Translations under genes and position numbers: made by a program
The notes under the pieces: model-generated
What the model was told of the DNA's origin: nothing
Databases searched by the model: none
Seen by the model: only the letters and a program-made list of their open reading frames with translations
In this document: piece after piece, positions 49,236 through 57,859 of the stretch
Layout: each line of letters starts with the position of its first letter
How positions within the stretch are numbered: position 1 is the first letter of the stretch
Assembly (NCBI RefSeq): GCF_923081025.1
Contig: NZ_CAKLPZ010000001.1
Coordinates: 496,001 to 560,000 of the forward strand
Reading direction: 5' to 3'
DNA from: Neolewinella maritima
GTDB taxonomy: Bacteria > Bacteroidota > Bacteroidia > Chitinophagales > Saprospiraceae
Length of the DNA: 64,000 nt

Positions 49236-50198
49236 TCAGCCGGGCGGCTCAGTAGCGAGCCACCAACTGTGCTTTCGCTCCGGTCCGTAGCGCGGCCGGT
49301 GGGTCAGTGTTAGTATCCACTCGCAGCTGATTCGCTCCGACTGTTGGGAAGGGGGTAGTCCGTGTGATGGTAGGGGTAGGACGATCCGGTAGGGCTCTCC
49401 CATTTTACCCGGTAGTAAGTGGTCCAGTACGTTCACCTCTGCCCGATATAGCCGCCGACTGGCGGCGGGGACTTTGCCCTGAGTAGGTAGGTGGACCGTA
49501 TAGACCACCCGTAGTTCGAGCAACGAGTCTAACAGTGCTTTCGGGCAGTCTGCGGGCAGGTTGAGTAGCTGCGTTTGCCCTTCCCTGGTAAACGTAAGTC
49601 GGAGTGTCCGGAAAGGCCGATGAACGTACCACCGTGCTAACGCTAGTCGAAAGGCGATAGGAATAAACGGAGCCGCACATATAACACCCACTAACCAGTT
49701 GGATAATCCTAAAAATAATGCCGTACCGAAGAGTAGACCGAGCGCGACGGGAGGAATATAGCTGTTGCGGATTCGAATGGGTGGGGCAGGCGTAGCGGTC
49801 ACACCGTTATGCGCTGTATGTGTATAAATCCGGTATGTCAGCTCCCGTTGGTGAATAGCTTGTGACGGATCGGATTTCGCGTATACAGTCAGTTGTAGCA
49901 CATGGCTCACTTCTACATCATACACCTTAAATGGGGCGGTCGACCCCGCCGCAAAAGTAAATTCATGCATACCCTGCTGGTCAAATGCCGCGCCGGAGAT
50001 CCGTATACATTCACCTTCTAGGGGGTAAAGCTGTCCTCCGATGGATACGTGCTGCAGGGTTTGAAGAACAAAGTCGTAATCTGCTACGTCGATGGGCAAT
50101 GTGAGCGCTAGTCGGCCACGTACGGTACTGCCAAGCAGCACCTGGGTTGGAGGGGTTATAAATTGGAGGGATAGTACAGCAGACCAGTCTAATGGCAT
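49236..50198 (-). CDS. Unknown membrane protein, family B of the 46-50 kb cluster
   Basis: 320 residues from ATG 50198 (a GTG at 50204 is also possible). N-terminal beta domain of ~140 residues (VLLGSTVRGRLALTLP, SGAAFDQQGMHEFTFAAGSTAPFKVYDVEVSHVLQLTVYA), two helices (YIPPVALGLLFGTALFLGLSNWLVGVICAAPFIPIAF), and a C-terminal beta domain with NVLDHLLPGKMGEPYRIVLPLPSHGLPPS and ISCEWILTLTHRPRY. Codon use is less GC-rich at its 5' half than in its neighbours. Function unknown. Confidence 0.6.
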   Translation of the reverse strand: MPLDWSAVLSLQFITPPTQVLLGSTVRGRLALTLPIDVADYDFVLQTLQHVSIGGQLYPLEGECIRISGAAFDQQGMHEFTFAAGSTAPFKVYDVEVSHVLQLTVYAKSDPSQAIHQRELTYRIYTHTAHNGVTATPAPPIRIRNSYIPPVALGLLFGTALFLGLSNWLVGVICAAPFIPIAFRLALARWYVHRPFRTLRLTFTREGQTQLLNLPADCPKALLDSLLELRVVYTVHLPTQGKVPAASRRLYRAEVNVLDHLLPGKMGEPYRIVLPLPSHGLPPSQQSERISCEWILTLTHRPRYGPERKHSWWLATEPPG

Positions 50199-50255
50199 AT
50201 ACACGGAAAGTCTTGGGAAATAAGAGGGTGTATAGCTACTGATTATATCCCGGCT

Positions 50256-51002
50256 TTACCGAAATAACCGCCGCACCCCCAGCTCTAACCCCACACTAAA
50301 CAGCTGCTCCTGGATAGGAGCGTCGTAGAGTGACGTCAGGTGGTAGCGGGCCGTAGGCTGGGCGTATAGCTGCAGTCGATCGGTGAGGGTATAGTTGGTG
50401 CCGAAGGTGATCAGTCCGACGATGTGGACCTTATTGAACTCCGAAGAGGGATCGCGCTGGTATTCGGTAAATTTGTCTAGATCGGTGACCGTGCGGGTAC
50501 GCGTGGTGAGGTACACCGAGGGGGCCAAACCCAGCTCGACAAACGGACTAAACCGCCGGCCCGAAAACGCGTAGCGACCCACCAGGGGTACTTCGATGAA
50601 CCAGTAGCTATAGGACGAGCGACTCTCGTGGGGTAGGCTAGGGTCGGGCACGTACTGCCCGTTCCCGCTAAATTCACTGCCCCACCGCAGATCGGTAAAC
50701 TTCTGCCCCCGGTAGCCGACGTTAGCCAGGCGGATGCCGGTGCGTAGGTGGAAACGGCTGCCTAGCCGGCGGTTGTAGTTGACGCCGGCACGCCACTGGA
50801 GTTGGGGCGCTTCTTCCCGGTTGCGTACTACGGTAAAGTCCTTCAGGATATCCGGTACGTCCCCCACCCGTAGGCTGCGGTAGGTGTAGTCGAGGCCCAG
50901 CACCAGGTCGACCGAGGAGCTAGCCTGACCGATCGAAAGCTGAGGAAGAAGAAAAAGAAGGCACACAGTCAGTGGGCGCACCACCCGGGGAAGATCGATC
51001 AT
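50256..51002 (-). CDS. Outer-membrane beta-barrel protein (PorT-like)
   Basis: 248 residues from ATG 51002 (MIDLPRVVRPLTVCLLFLLPQLSIGQ). Amphipathic strands of the small Bacteroidota barrel type: QLQWRAGVNYNRRLGSRFHLRTGIRLANVGY, YWFIEVPLVGRYAF, FVELGLAPSVYL and GTNYTLTDRLQLYAQPTARYHL. It ends LELGVRRLFR. Such proteins belong to the outer membrane beta-barrel (OmpA_membrane-like/PorT) group; role not assigned. Divergent from purF. Confidence 0.78.
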   Translation of the reverse strand: MIDLPRVVRPLTVCLLFLLPQLSIGQASSSVDLVLGLDYTYRSLRVGDVPDILKDFTVVRNREEAPQLQWRAGVNYNRRLGSRFHLRTGIRLANVGYRGQKFTDLRWGSEFSGNGQYVPDPSLPHESRSSYSYWFIEVPLVGRYAFSGRRFSPFVELGLAPSVYLTTRTRTVTDLDKFTEYQRDPSSEFNKVHIVGLITFGTNYTLTDRLQLYAQPTARYHLTSLYDAPIQEQLFSVGLELGVRRLFR

Positions 51003-51063
51003 ACTGTCGGTATCAACGCTGCCGCGGCGGTGGCTATTACTTCGCCAGTGCATCCTAAACCCC

Positions 51064-51080
51064 GCACCTGCGTCCGCGCC
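51064..51080 (+). repeat. GCACC motif copy
   Basis: GCACCTGCGTCCGCGCC, 20 nt upstream of the purF -7 element and pointing towards it. Confidence 0.6.
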
Positions 51081-51099
51081 CCCTTCCGGGCTGACGCCG

Positions 51100-51107
51100 T
51101 ACCTTTG
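51100..51107 (+). promoter_or_regulatory. -7 promoter element TACCTTTG for purF
   Basis: Exact TAnnTTTG match, 29 nt before the purF ATG. Confidence 0.6.
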
Positions 51108-51136
51108 CCGCGTCCCGCAAACCGGGTGCCCCCCCT

Positions 51137-53026
51137 ATGAGTGAAGCGATCCACCACGAGTGCGGACTAGCGATGATCCGCCTCAAGAAGCCCCTAGCTT
51201 ACTACCACAAGACCTACGGTACCCCGCTGCACGGCCTGAAATGTCTCCAACTTCTGATGCGCAAGATGCGCAACCGCGGACAGGACGGCGCCGGCATGGC
51301 AACCATCAAACTGGATCACCCGCCGGGGAAAAAATTCATCAGCCGCAAACGATCCAACGCCAGCAACTACCTGGACGACCTCTGGGCCGGCGTCTACCGC
51401 CGCTTCGATGAGCTGACGCCCGCGCAAATGGCGGACGCCGAGTGGCTCAAGCAAAACCTGCCCTACACCGGCGAGGTAATGATGGGCCACCTGCGCTACG
51501 GCACCCACTCCACCAACGCCATCGAGACCTGCCACCCCTTCCTGCGGCAGAGCAACTGGAAGACCCGCTGCCTGATCGTGGCCGGCAACTTCAACCTGAC
51601 CAACGTCAACGAGCTGTTTCAGGAGCTGGTGGACCTGGGTCAGTACCCGAAGGAAAAGTCGGACACCGTGACCGTGCTGGAGAAGATCGGCCACTTCCTC
51701 GACGATGAGGTGCAGCGCATCCACACCTGGCACAAGCCCGACGGACACAGCAACATCGAGATCAACGACATCATCGCCAAGGAACTGGACGTGCAGCGGC
51801 TGCTCAAGCGGGCCAGCAAGAAGTTCGACGGCGGCTACGTGATGGGCGGTATGATCGGTCACGGCGACGCCTTCGTGATGCGCGACCCGGCGGGTATCCG
51901 TCCGGCCTTTTACTTCGAGAACGACGAATTCGTAGCCGTAGCCAGCGAGCGGCCGGCCCTGCAGACGGTCTTCAACGTGCCCTTCGGCACCATCAAGGAA
52001 GTGGAGCCCGGCCACGCGCTGATCATCAAGAAGAGCGGTAAGACCAGCATGGAGCCCTTTACGAAGTTGCTGCCGCGCGCCGCCTGCTCCTTCGAGCGCA
52101 TCTACTTCAGCCGGGGCAACGACCGCGATATCTACCTGGAGCGCAAGGAGCTGGGTCGTCGCCTGGCCAAGTCGATCGCCAAGGCGGTCAACTACGACTT
52201 CGATAATACGGTGTTCAGCTATGTGCCCAATACCGCCGAAACGGCCTTCGCCGGCATGATCGAGGGGCTGGAAGACGAGCTCACCCTGTGGCGCAAGCGC
52301 AAAATGAAGCGCCGCGAAAAGGACGGCAAGAACGGCTTCGGCAAGCTGCTCAAGACTAAGGTACGTAATGAAAAGATCGTGGTCAAGGACGGCAAGACGC
52401 GCACCTTCATCGCCGATACATCGAGCCGCGACGATATGGTCAGCCACGTGTACGACGTCACCTACGGCATCGTACGCAACAAGGTGGATACCCTGGTGCT
52501 GCTCGACGACAGTATCGTGCGCGGCACCACCATGCGCGACAGCATCATCAAGATCGTGAGCCGGCTGAAGCCTAAGCGCATCATCATTGTCAGCTCCGCC
52601 CCCCAGATCCGCTACCCCGACTGCTACGGCATCGATATGTCCAAGATGGGCGAGTTCGTCGCCTTTAAGGCCATGGAGGCCCTGCTCATCGAGCGCGGCA
52701 AGAAAAAGCTGCTCAAGCAAGCCTACCGTCGCGCCAAGCGGGAGCTCAAGAAGCCCGACGCCGAGCAGAAGAACGTGGTCAAATCGCTCTATGACGAGCT
52801 CAAGTACCGGGACGTCAGCAAGAAGATCGCCCAGATCATGACCCCCAAGGGCACCAAGCCGAAGATCGACGTCATCTACCAGACCATCAAGGACCTCCGC
52901 CAGGCCTGCCCCAACAACAACGGCGACTGGTACTTCAGCGGCAACTACCCCACGCCGGGCGGCTTCCGGGTCGTGAACCGCGCCTTCGTGAACTATATGG
53001 AGGGGAGCGCTGCTAGGGCGTATTAG
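51137..53026 (+). CDS. purF: Amidophosphoribosyltransferase, large Bacteroidota form
   Basis: 629 residues, about 150 longer than the common 470-500. First committed step of purine synthesis: PRPP plus glutamine to phosphoribosylamine. The Ntn glutaminase nucleophile is C9 (HHECGLAMI), so the first eight residues may be removed. MRNRGQDGAG, GHLRYGTHSTN and the PRPP site VLLDDSIVRGTTMRDSI are conserved. A basic insert (~385-425, KRKMKRREKDGKNG) and a C-terminal extension after ~560 make up the extra length. No Fe-S cluster cysteine set is seen. Confidence 0.93.
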   Translation: MSEAIHHECGLAMIRLKKPLAYYHKTYGTPLHGLKCLQLLMRKMRNRGQDGAGMATIKLDHPPGKKFISRKRSNASNYLDDLWAGVYRRFDELTPAQMADAEWLKQNLPYTGEVMMGHLRYGTHSTNAIETCHPFLRQSNWKTRCLIVAGNFNLTNVNELFQELVDLGQYPKEKSDTVTVLEKIGHFLDDEVQRIHTWHKPDGHSNIEINDIIAKELDVQRLLKRASKKFDGGYVMGGMIGHGDAFVMRDPAGIRPAFYFENDEFVAVASERPALQTVFNVPFGTIKEVEPGHALIIKKSGKTSMEPFTKLLPRAACSFERIYFSRGNDRDIYLERKELGRRLAKSIAKAVNYDFDNTVFSYVPNTAETAFAGMIEGLEDELTLWRKRKMKRREKDGKNGFGKLLKTKVRNEKIVVKDGKTRTFIADTSSRDDMVSHVYDVTYGIVRNKVDTLVLLDDSIVRGTTMRDSIIKIVSRLKPKRIIIVSSAPQIRYPDCYGIDMSKMGEFVAFKAMEALLIERGKKKLLKQAYRRAKRELKKPDAEQKNVVKSLYDELKYRDVSKKIAQIMTPKGTKPKIDVIYQTIKDLRQACPNNNGDWYFSGNYPTPGGFRVVNRAFVNYMEGSAARAY

Positions 53027-53030
53027 GGGT

Positions 53031-53100
53031 TAGTTCTGTGATTTTGTAGTTCTGTAGTGCGGACGTGATAGGCGCGACTACCGAACTACCGGACTAATAA
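53031..53100. repeat. GTAGTTCTGTAGT hairpin repeat
   Basis: Units TAGTTCTGTGATTTTGTAGTT and GTAGTTCTGTAGTG, then complementary ACTACCGAACTACC and GGACTAATAA; same family as 56589-56685. Lies in the 3' region of purF. Confidence 0.6.
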
Positions 53101-53103
53101 ACC

Positions 53104-53120
53104 GGCGCGGCCGCAGGTGC
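53104..53120 (-). repeat. GCACC motif copy
   Basis: Minus strand GCACCTGCGGCCGCGCC, directly after the hairpin repeat and pointing away from the downstream gene. Confidence 0.6.
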
Positions 53121-53169
53121 AAAACGCTTAAGGTAAACGAAGAGAGATACCAAGCACGTTTACGGGTAT

Positions 53170-53706
53170 ATGCAAACTACGCTGGACGAGGGCATCCTGA
53201 AGCCTTTACGTGAGATTACCGACCCGAAGGAAGTGGTAAGAATCAATGACCTGAAATTAAATATCAACGAACACACGAAGAAGGCCCGGTACGGACGGTA
53301 CGTGCTCTTTGGGCTTCCGGTCCTGTACGTAATCGCAGGCTACTTCCAGCAGTCAGATGATACCGATGACTATTTACTGCTCGGAGCGGCGATCTATGGT
53401 GGATTCTACCTGGTCAGTGCCGCCCTTACGTACCGGTGGTTGGTGGCCGGACTGGTGATCGGACTGCTCCTCTATGTCTCCGACCACGCGGCCAGCGCGG
53501 TAATGGATCCGGCTACCTTGCTGCAGGGTATATTCGTCAAGATAGCCATCGTCGGTACGCTCGGTACCGCGATCCATGCCGCCTGGCAACTGCGCAATGA
53601 CCTGAACAAACTAGCAGAATACCCCGTGCCGTCCGAGCAGATCGAACAGGCGCGCAAGCTGCAGGCCATACCGCGTACGCAACAGGTGAAGCGAGCGGAA
53701 GAATAA
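53170..53706 (+). CDS. Unknown membrane protein
   Basis: 178 residues. A hydrophilic N-terminus (LDEGILKPLREITDPKEVVRINDLKLNI), four membrane segments between ~45 and 145 (YVLFGLPVLYVIAGYF, LLLGAAIYGGFYLVSAALTY, WLVAGLVIGLLLYVS, IFVKIAIVGTLGTAIHAAW), and a hydrophilic helical end (EQIEQARKLQAIPRTQQVKRAEE). Not recognised. Single gene between purF and the M16 peptidase. Confidence 0.65.
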   Translation: MQTTLDEGILKPLREITDPKEVVRINDLKLNINEHTKKARYGRYVLFGLPVLYVIAGYFQQSDDTDDYLLLGAAIYGGFYLVSAALTYRWLVAGLVIGLLLYVSDHAASAVMDPATLLQGIFVKIAIVGTLGTAIHAAWQLRNDLNKLAEYPVPSEQIEQARKLQAIPRTQQVKRAEE

Positions 53707-53830
53707 TGAAAGCTTCTAGTATGTAGCGTAGCTTGCCCATCAGAAAGTGTAGTTGGTGTCATTCAGCCGGATATTTTGTATTTTCCATCCGTCTTAATGA
53801 GTTTCACGCCGCAATACAAACACCTTCACT

Positions 53831-56587
53831 ATGCGCTACCGCAACACCCTGTTTCTACTCTTCCTATGTCTGGGCCTGGCCCCTGCCGTGTACGCCCAGG
53901 GTACGGACTCCACCGCCGCCCCGGAGCTGATCACCTCCGTAGAGGGCATCACCGAATACCGGCTGGACAATGGCCTGACCGTACTGTTGTTTCCCGACCA
54001 GTCGGTGCCCACCATCACCGTCAACGTGACCTACAAGGTGGGCTCCCGCCACGAGGGGTATGGCGAGACCGGCATGGCCCACCTGTTGGAACACCTCGTA
54101 TTCAAGGGCACGCCCGATCACCCCAATATTCCCCAGGAGCTCACCGAGCACGGTGCCCGGCCCAACGGCACCACCTGGTACGACCGCACGAACTACTTCG
54201 AAACCTTCTCGGCCACCGAGGAGAACCTCGACTGGGCCCTGGACATGGAGGCCGACCGCATGGTCAACTCCTTTATCGCCAAGAAGGACCTCGATAGCGA
54301 GATGACCGTAGTGCGCAACGAATTCGAGAGCGGGGAGAACGACCCCGGCGGCGTACTCATGGAGCGGGTGCTGAGCACCGCCTACCTCTGGCACAACTAC
54401 GGCAAGTCGACCATCGGCTCCAAGGCCGACCTCGAGAACGTGCCCATCGAGCGCCTGCAGGCCTTTTACCGCAAGTACTACCAGCCGGACAACGCCGTGC
54501 TCGTCGTAGCCGGCAAGTTCGACCCCGAGACCACCCTTGACCTGATCGTGGAGAAGTTCGGCAGTATCCCCCGCCCCGAGCGCGAACTGTACCCCACTTA
54601 CACCCGCGAGCCGGTACAGGACGGGGAGCGCTTCGTAGAGCTCAAGCGTGTAGGTGACGTACAGGTGGTACAGGCCGCCTACCACCTGCCCGCCGGTCCG
54701 CATCCCGACTACGCGGCCATCGCGGTACTGATGGACGTGCTGGTCAGCGAGCCCAGCGGCCGACTCTACACCGCCCTGGTCGAAAACGGGGACGCTAGCT
54801 ACATCTGGGGATTTGCCCCAGCCCTGGCCGAGCCCACCTTTGCCTTTTTCAACGCCAACGTACTCAAGGAGAACGACCTGATGGAGGTCGAGCAGCAACT
54901 GAAGAACACCCTGGATAGCCTGGCGCAGAACCCCCCCACCGAGGAGGAGGTCAAGCGGGCCAAGGACGGCATCCTGAAGAACTTCGAGATCGCCCAGCGC
55001 GACGCCAACCGCGTAGGCCTGACCCTGAGCAGCTACATCGCCCAGGGCGACTGGCGGCTCGGCTTCATCTACCGCGATCGCGTGGAGGAGGTCACGCCCG
55101 AAGACGTCCTGCGCGTAGCCGAGAAGTACTTCAAGCCACAGAACCGTACCATCGGCCGCTTCTACCCCGTAGCGACGCCCGACCGCGCCGAGATCCCCGA
55201 AGTGAACGACCTCACCACCATCACGGATGGCTACGCGGGGCGTGAAGCCATCGACGAGGGCGAGGAGTTCGATCCCGCCTACGACAACATCGACGAGCGG
55301 ACCGTCAGCGGTACCCTGGGCGAGAACGACAATATCGAGTACGCTCTGCTGCCCAAGGAGACCCGCGGCAATAGCGTCAACGCCCAACTGACCGTCCGCT
55401 TCGGTAACCTGGAGGCCGCGATGGACCGTTCCGTAGCCGGTGCCAAGGCCGGTAGCATGCTCATGATGGGCTCCGAAAAGTATACCCGCCAGCAGATCCA
55501 GGACAAGCTCGACGAGCTGAAGGCCCAGGTCTATATCGGTGGTGACGGCGACGGGGCGTTTGCCTCGATCACGACGGAGAACAGTCAGCTGCCCGCCGTC
55601 ATCGACCTGATCGGTGAGGTGATGCGCAACCCCACCTTCCCCCAGTCGGAGTTCGATAAGATGATCAAGGAAGAACTCGCCAGTATCGAGGAGAACCGCA
55701 GCGACCCCCAGGCCATCGTCTTCAAGGAGATGCAGCGCCGCATGAACGACTACCCCAAGGGCCACCCCTACTACACCATGACCTTCGACGAGGAAGTCGA
55801 GGCGCTCAAGGCCCTGACGCTCGACGACGTCAAGCAGTACTACACAGACGTATTCGGCGGTGCCGACATCACCTTCTCCGCCAGCGGAGATATGGACGTA
55901 GAGGCCGTCAAGGAGGCCCTGGAACGCAACTTCGGCGACTGGACCAGCCCCACCGAATTCGAGCGCATTCCGCGCGAGTACACCGCGCTGACCCCCGATG
56001 CCGTCATGATCGAGACCCCCGATAAGGCCAACGCCTGGTTCGTCGCCGTACAGCGCCTGGAGATGAACGACGAGCACCCCGATTACCCCGCCCTGGTGCT
56101 GGGCAACTACATGCTCGGCGGTGGCTTCCTCAATAGCCGGCTCGCTACCCGCATCCGCCAGCAGGATGGCCTCAGCTACGGCGTAGGCAGTCAGTTCAAC
56201 GCCAGCTCGCTCGACGACGTAGGTACCTTCCTGTCCTACGCCATCTACAATCCGGAGAATCGCGAGGCGCTGGAAAAGGCCTTCCGCGAAGAGATCGAGA
56301 AGGTCCGCACCGAGGGCTTCACCGCCGAGGAGATCGCCGCGGCCAAGAGTGGCTGGCAGCAGAACCAGGCCGTGAGCCGCGCGCAGGACCGCAGCATGGC
56401 CGGCGAGCTCGGCAGCAACGCCTACCTCGACCGCACGATGCAGTGGGACAAGCAACTCGAAGAACAGATGATGGCCCTCACCCCCGAGCAGGTCAACGCG
56501 GCCGTCACCAAGTACATCGACGCCGACCAGATGGTCTTCCTCCGCGCCGGTGACTTCGCCAAGACCGAGTCGGTGAAAAAACCGTAG
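53831..56587 (+). CDS. Exported M16 (insulinase) metallopeptidase, two-domain form
   Basis: 918 residues. Signal peptide (1-22, LGLAPAVYAQG). The inverted zinc motif is HLLEH (84-88) in GMAHLLEHLVFKGT, with the downstream Glu in EADRMVNSFI. The first half contains active-site and M16C domains (~40-450), the second half another M16 pair lacking the zinc motif (~480-910), as in pitrilysin-type fused subunits. It degrades peptides in the periplasm or outer surface. The next gene is in the same direction, 106 bp away across a hairpin repeat. Confidence 0.93.
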   Translation: MRYRNTLFLLFLCLGLAPAVYAQGTDSTAAPELITSVEGITEYRLDNGLTVLLFPDQSVPTITVNVTYKVGSRHEGYGETGMAHLLEHLVFKGTPDHPNIPQELTEHGARPNGTTWYDRTNYFETFSATEENLDWALDMEADRMVNSFIAKKDLDSEMTVVRNEFESGENDPGGVLMERVLSTAYLWHNYGKSTIGSKADLENVPIERLQAFYRKYYQPDNAVLVVAGKFDPETTLDLIVEKFGSIPRPERELYPTYTREPVQDGERFVELKRVGDVQVVQAAYHLPAGPHPDYAAIAVLMDVLVSEPSGRLYTALVENGDASYIWGFAPALAEPTFAFFNANVLKENDLMEVEQQLKNTLDSLAQNPPTEEEVKRAKDGILKNFEIAQRDANRVGLTLSSYIAQGDWRLGFIYRDRVEEVTPEDVLRVAEKYFKPQNRTIGRFYPVATPDRAEIPEVNDLTTITDGYAGREAIDEGEEFDPAYDNIDERTVSGTLGENDNIEYALLPKETRGNSVNAQLTVRFGNLEAAMDRSVAGAKAGSMLMMGSEKYTRQQIQDKLDELKAQVYIGGDGDGAFASITTENSQLPAVIDLIGEVMRNPTFPQSEFDKMIKEELASIEENRSDPQAIVFKEMQRRMNDYPKGHPYYTMTFDEEVEALKALTLDDVKQYYTDVFGGADITFSASGDMDVEAVKEALERNFGDWTSPTEFERIPREYTALTPDAVMIETPDKANAWFVAVQRLEMNDEHPDYPALVLGNYMLGGGFLNSRLATRIRQQDGLSYGVGSQFNASSLDDVGTFLSYAIYNPENREALEKAFREEIEKVRTEGFTAEEIAAAKSGWQQNQAVSRAQDRSMAGELGSNAYLDRTMQWDKQLEEQMMALTPEQVNAAVTKYIDADQMVFLRAGDFAKTESVKKP

Positions 56588-56588
56588 G

Positions 56589-56685
56589 AATAGTTTGGTA
56601 GTTCTGTAGTAGGTAGTTCTGTAGTGGGTGGTCCCCTACAGAACTACCGAACTACCTACTACAGAACTAAACCACCGAACTACCT
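56589..56685. repeat. GGTAGTTCTGTAGT hairpin repeat
   Basis: Left arm GGTAGTTCTGTAGTAGGTAG (starting 56597) plus a second unit, right arm CTACAGAACTACC, then a 7-nt interruption and CTACTACAGAACTA. Would fold to a long hairpin after the M16 stop. The right arm runs into TACCTTCG (56681-56688), a near match to the promoter -7 element of the next gene. Confidence 0.7.
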
Positions 56686-56693
56686 TCGCACCC

Positions 56694-57857
56694 ATGCGCT
56701 ACCTACTCCTCTTTGCCCTGGCTACCTTTCTCTGCACCTGCGACCCCGCCCCGGAAACTACGCAGACGACGACCGAGGGCCCCGACCGTGCCGCAAATGC
56801 TGCGCCCACCACTATGCTGACCGCTGCCGGCGTAGAAGCGGAAACGGTATTCAACTTCGAAGACATCATCTGGGGCTTCACCTGGCTGCCCGACGGCAAG
56901 ATGCTGGCGACCGTCAAGGATGGCCGCCTGCTGCTGGTCGAGGGCGATTCCAGTACGCTAGTGTCGGGAGTGCCCGAGGTGCGTACTGCCGGTCAGGGTG
57001 GGCTGCTGGACGTGCTGCTGGACCAGGACTTTGCCACCAACCGCTTCGTGTACCTAAGCTATAGTCGTTCCGAAGATGGGGGCGATAAGGGCTTCACTTC
57101 CGTGGGGCGTGGCCGCCTGAGCGAGGATGGTAGCCAGCTCGAGGACTTCACTTCCCTCTACGATGGCGGACCGGCCACCGATAAGGGGCAGCACTACGGC
57201 AGCCGCATGGTATGGGGACCCGAGGACGGTCACCTCTACTTCACGATCGGTGATCGCGGCAACCGCGACGAGAACCCCCAGGATACCACCCGCGACGGCG
57301 GTAAGGTGTACCGGATCGCGGCCGACGGAAGCATTCCTGCGGATAATCCCTTCGTAGGCGTCCAGAACGCTAAGGAAGCGATCTACTCCTACGGCCACCG
57401 CAACCTACAGGGTATGGCGGTGAACCCTACCACCGGCGAGATCTGGGAGCACGAGCACGGCCCCCGCGGCGGTGACGAGATCAACATCATCCAGGCCGGC
57501 AAGAACTACGGCTGGCCCGTGATCACCTACGGTATCAACTACGACGGCAGCCAGATCACCGAGGAAGTATCGAAGCCGGGCATGGAACAGCCCCTTCACT
57601 ACTGGGTACCCAGTATCGCGCCCAGCGGCATGGCCTTCATCACGGGCGACCGCTACGCGGGTTGGGAGGGCGACCTGCTGGTCGGCAGCCTCAGGTACAG
57701 CTACATCAAACTGCTGCACCTGGACGGCAAGGAGGTCACCGGCGAGCAGGATATCATCAAGAACATCGGCCGGCTGCGCGACGTGCGGATGGGTCCCGAC
57801 GGCTACATCTACGCCAGCATCGAAGGCACGGGCATCGTGCGCGTCGTACCCGTTTAG
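56694..57857 (+). CDS. PQQ-dependent sugar dehydrogenase (glucose/sorbosone dehydrogenase family)
   Basis: 387 residues from ATG 56694 (MRYLLLFALATFLCTCDPAPE). Exported, possibly lipidated at the CTC segment. Beta-propeller with WGFTWLPDGKMLATVKDG, GQGGLLDVLLDQDFATNRFVYLSY, YGSRMVWGPEDGHLYFTIGDRG, YSYGHRNLQGMAVNP and GPRGGDEINII; the latter His and Arg-Gly-Gly-Asp match the PQQ and catalytic site. Oxidises aldose sugars outside the cytoplasm using PQQ. Convergent with the AraC-Ogt gene, only 2 bp between stop codons. Confidence 0.92.
   Translation: MRYLLLFALATFLCTCDPAPETTQTTTEGPDRAANAAPTTMLTAAGVEAETVFNFEDIIWGFTWLPDGKMLATVKDGRLLLVEGDSSTLVSGVPEVRTAGQGGLLDVLLDQDFATNRFVYLSYSRSEDGGDKGFTSVGRGRLSEDGSQLEDFTSLYDGGPATDKGQHYGSRMVWGPEDGHLYFTIGDRGNRDENPQDTTRDGGKVYRIAADGSIPADNPFVGVQNAKEAIYSYGHRNLQGMAVNPTTGEIWEHEHGPRGGDEINIIQAGKNYGWPVITYGINYDGSQITEEVSKPGMEQPLHYWVPSIAPSGMAFITGDRYAGWEGDLLVGSLRYSYIKLLHLDGKEVTGEQDIIKNIGRLRDVRMGPDGYIYASIEGTGIVRVVPV
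56734..56750 (+). repeat. GCACC motif copy inside a signal-peptide coding region
   Basis: GCACCTGCGACCCCGCC, in frame encoding C-T-C-D-P-A, 40 nt after the start codon, in the same relative position as at 43916-43932. Confidence 0.5.
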
Positions 57858-57859
57858 CT

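Noticed and set aside
53864-56455. 863-codon open frame antisense to the M16 peptidase
   Set aside because: GC-rich codon use produces long mirror frames; it has no motifs and the sense gene is clear. Similar cases: 51194-52720 opposite purF and 34332-36005 opposite the DUF5916 gene.
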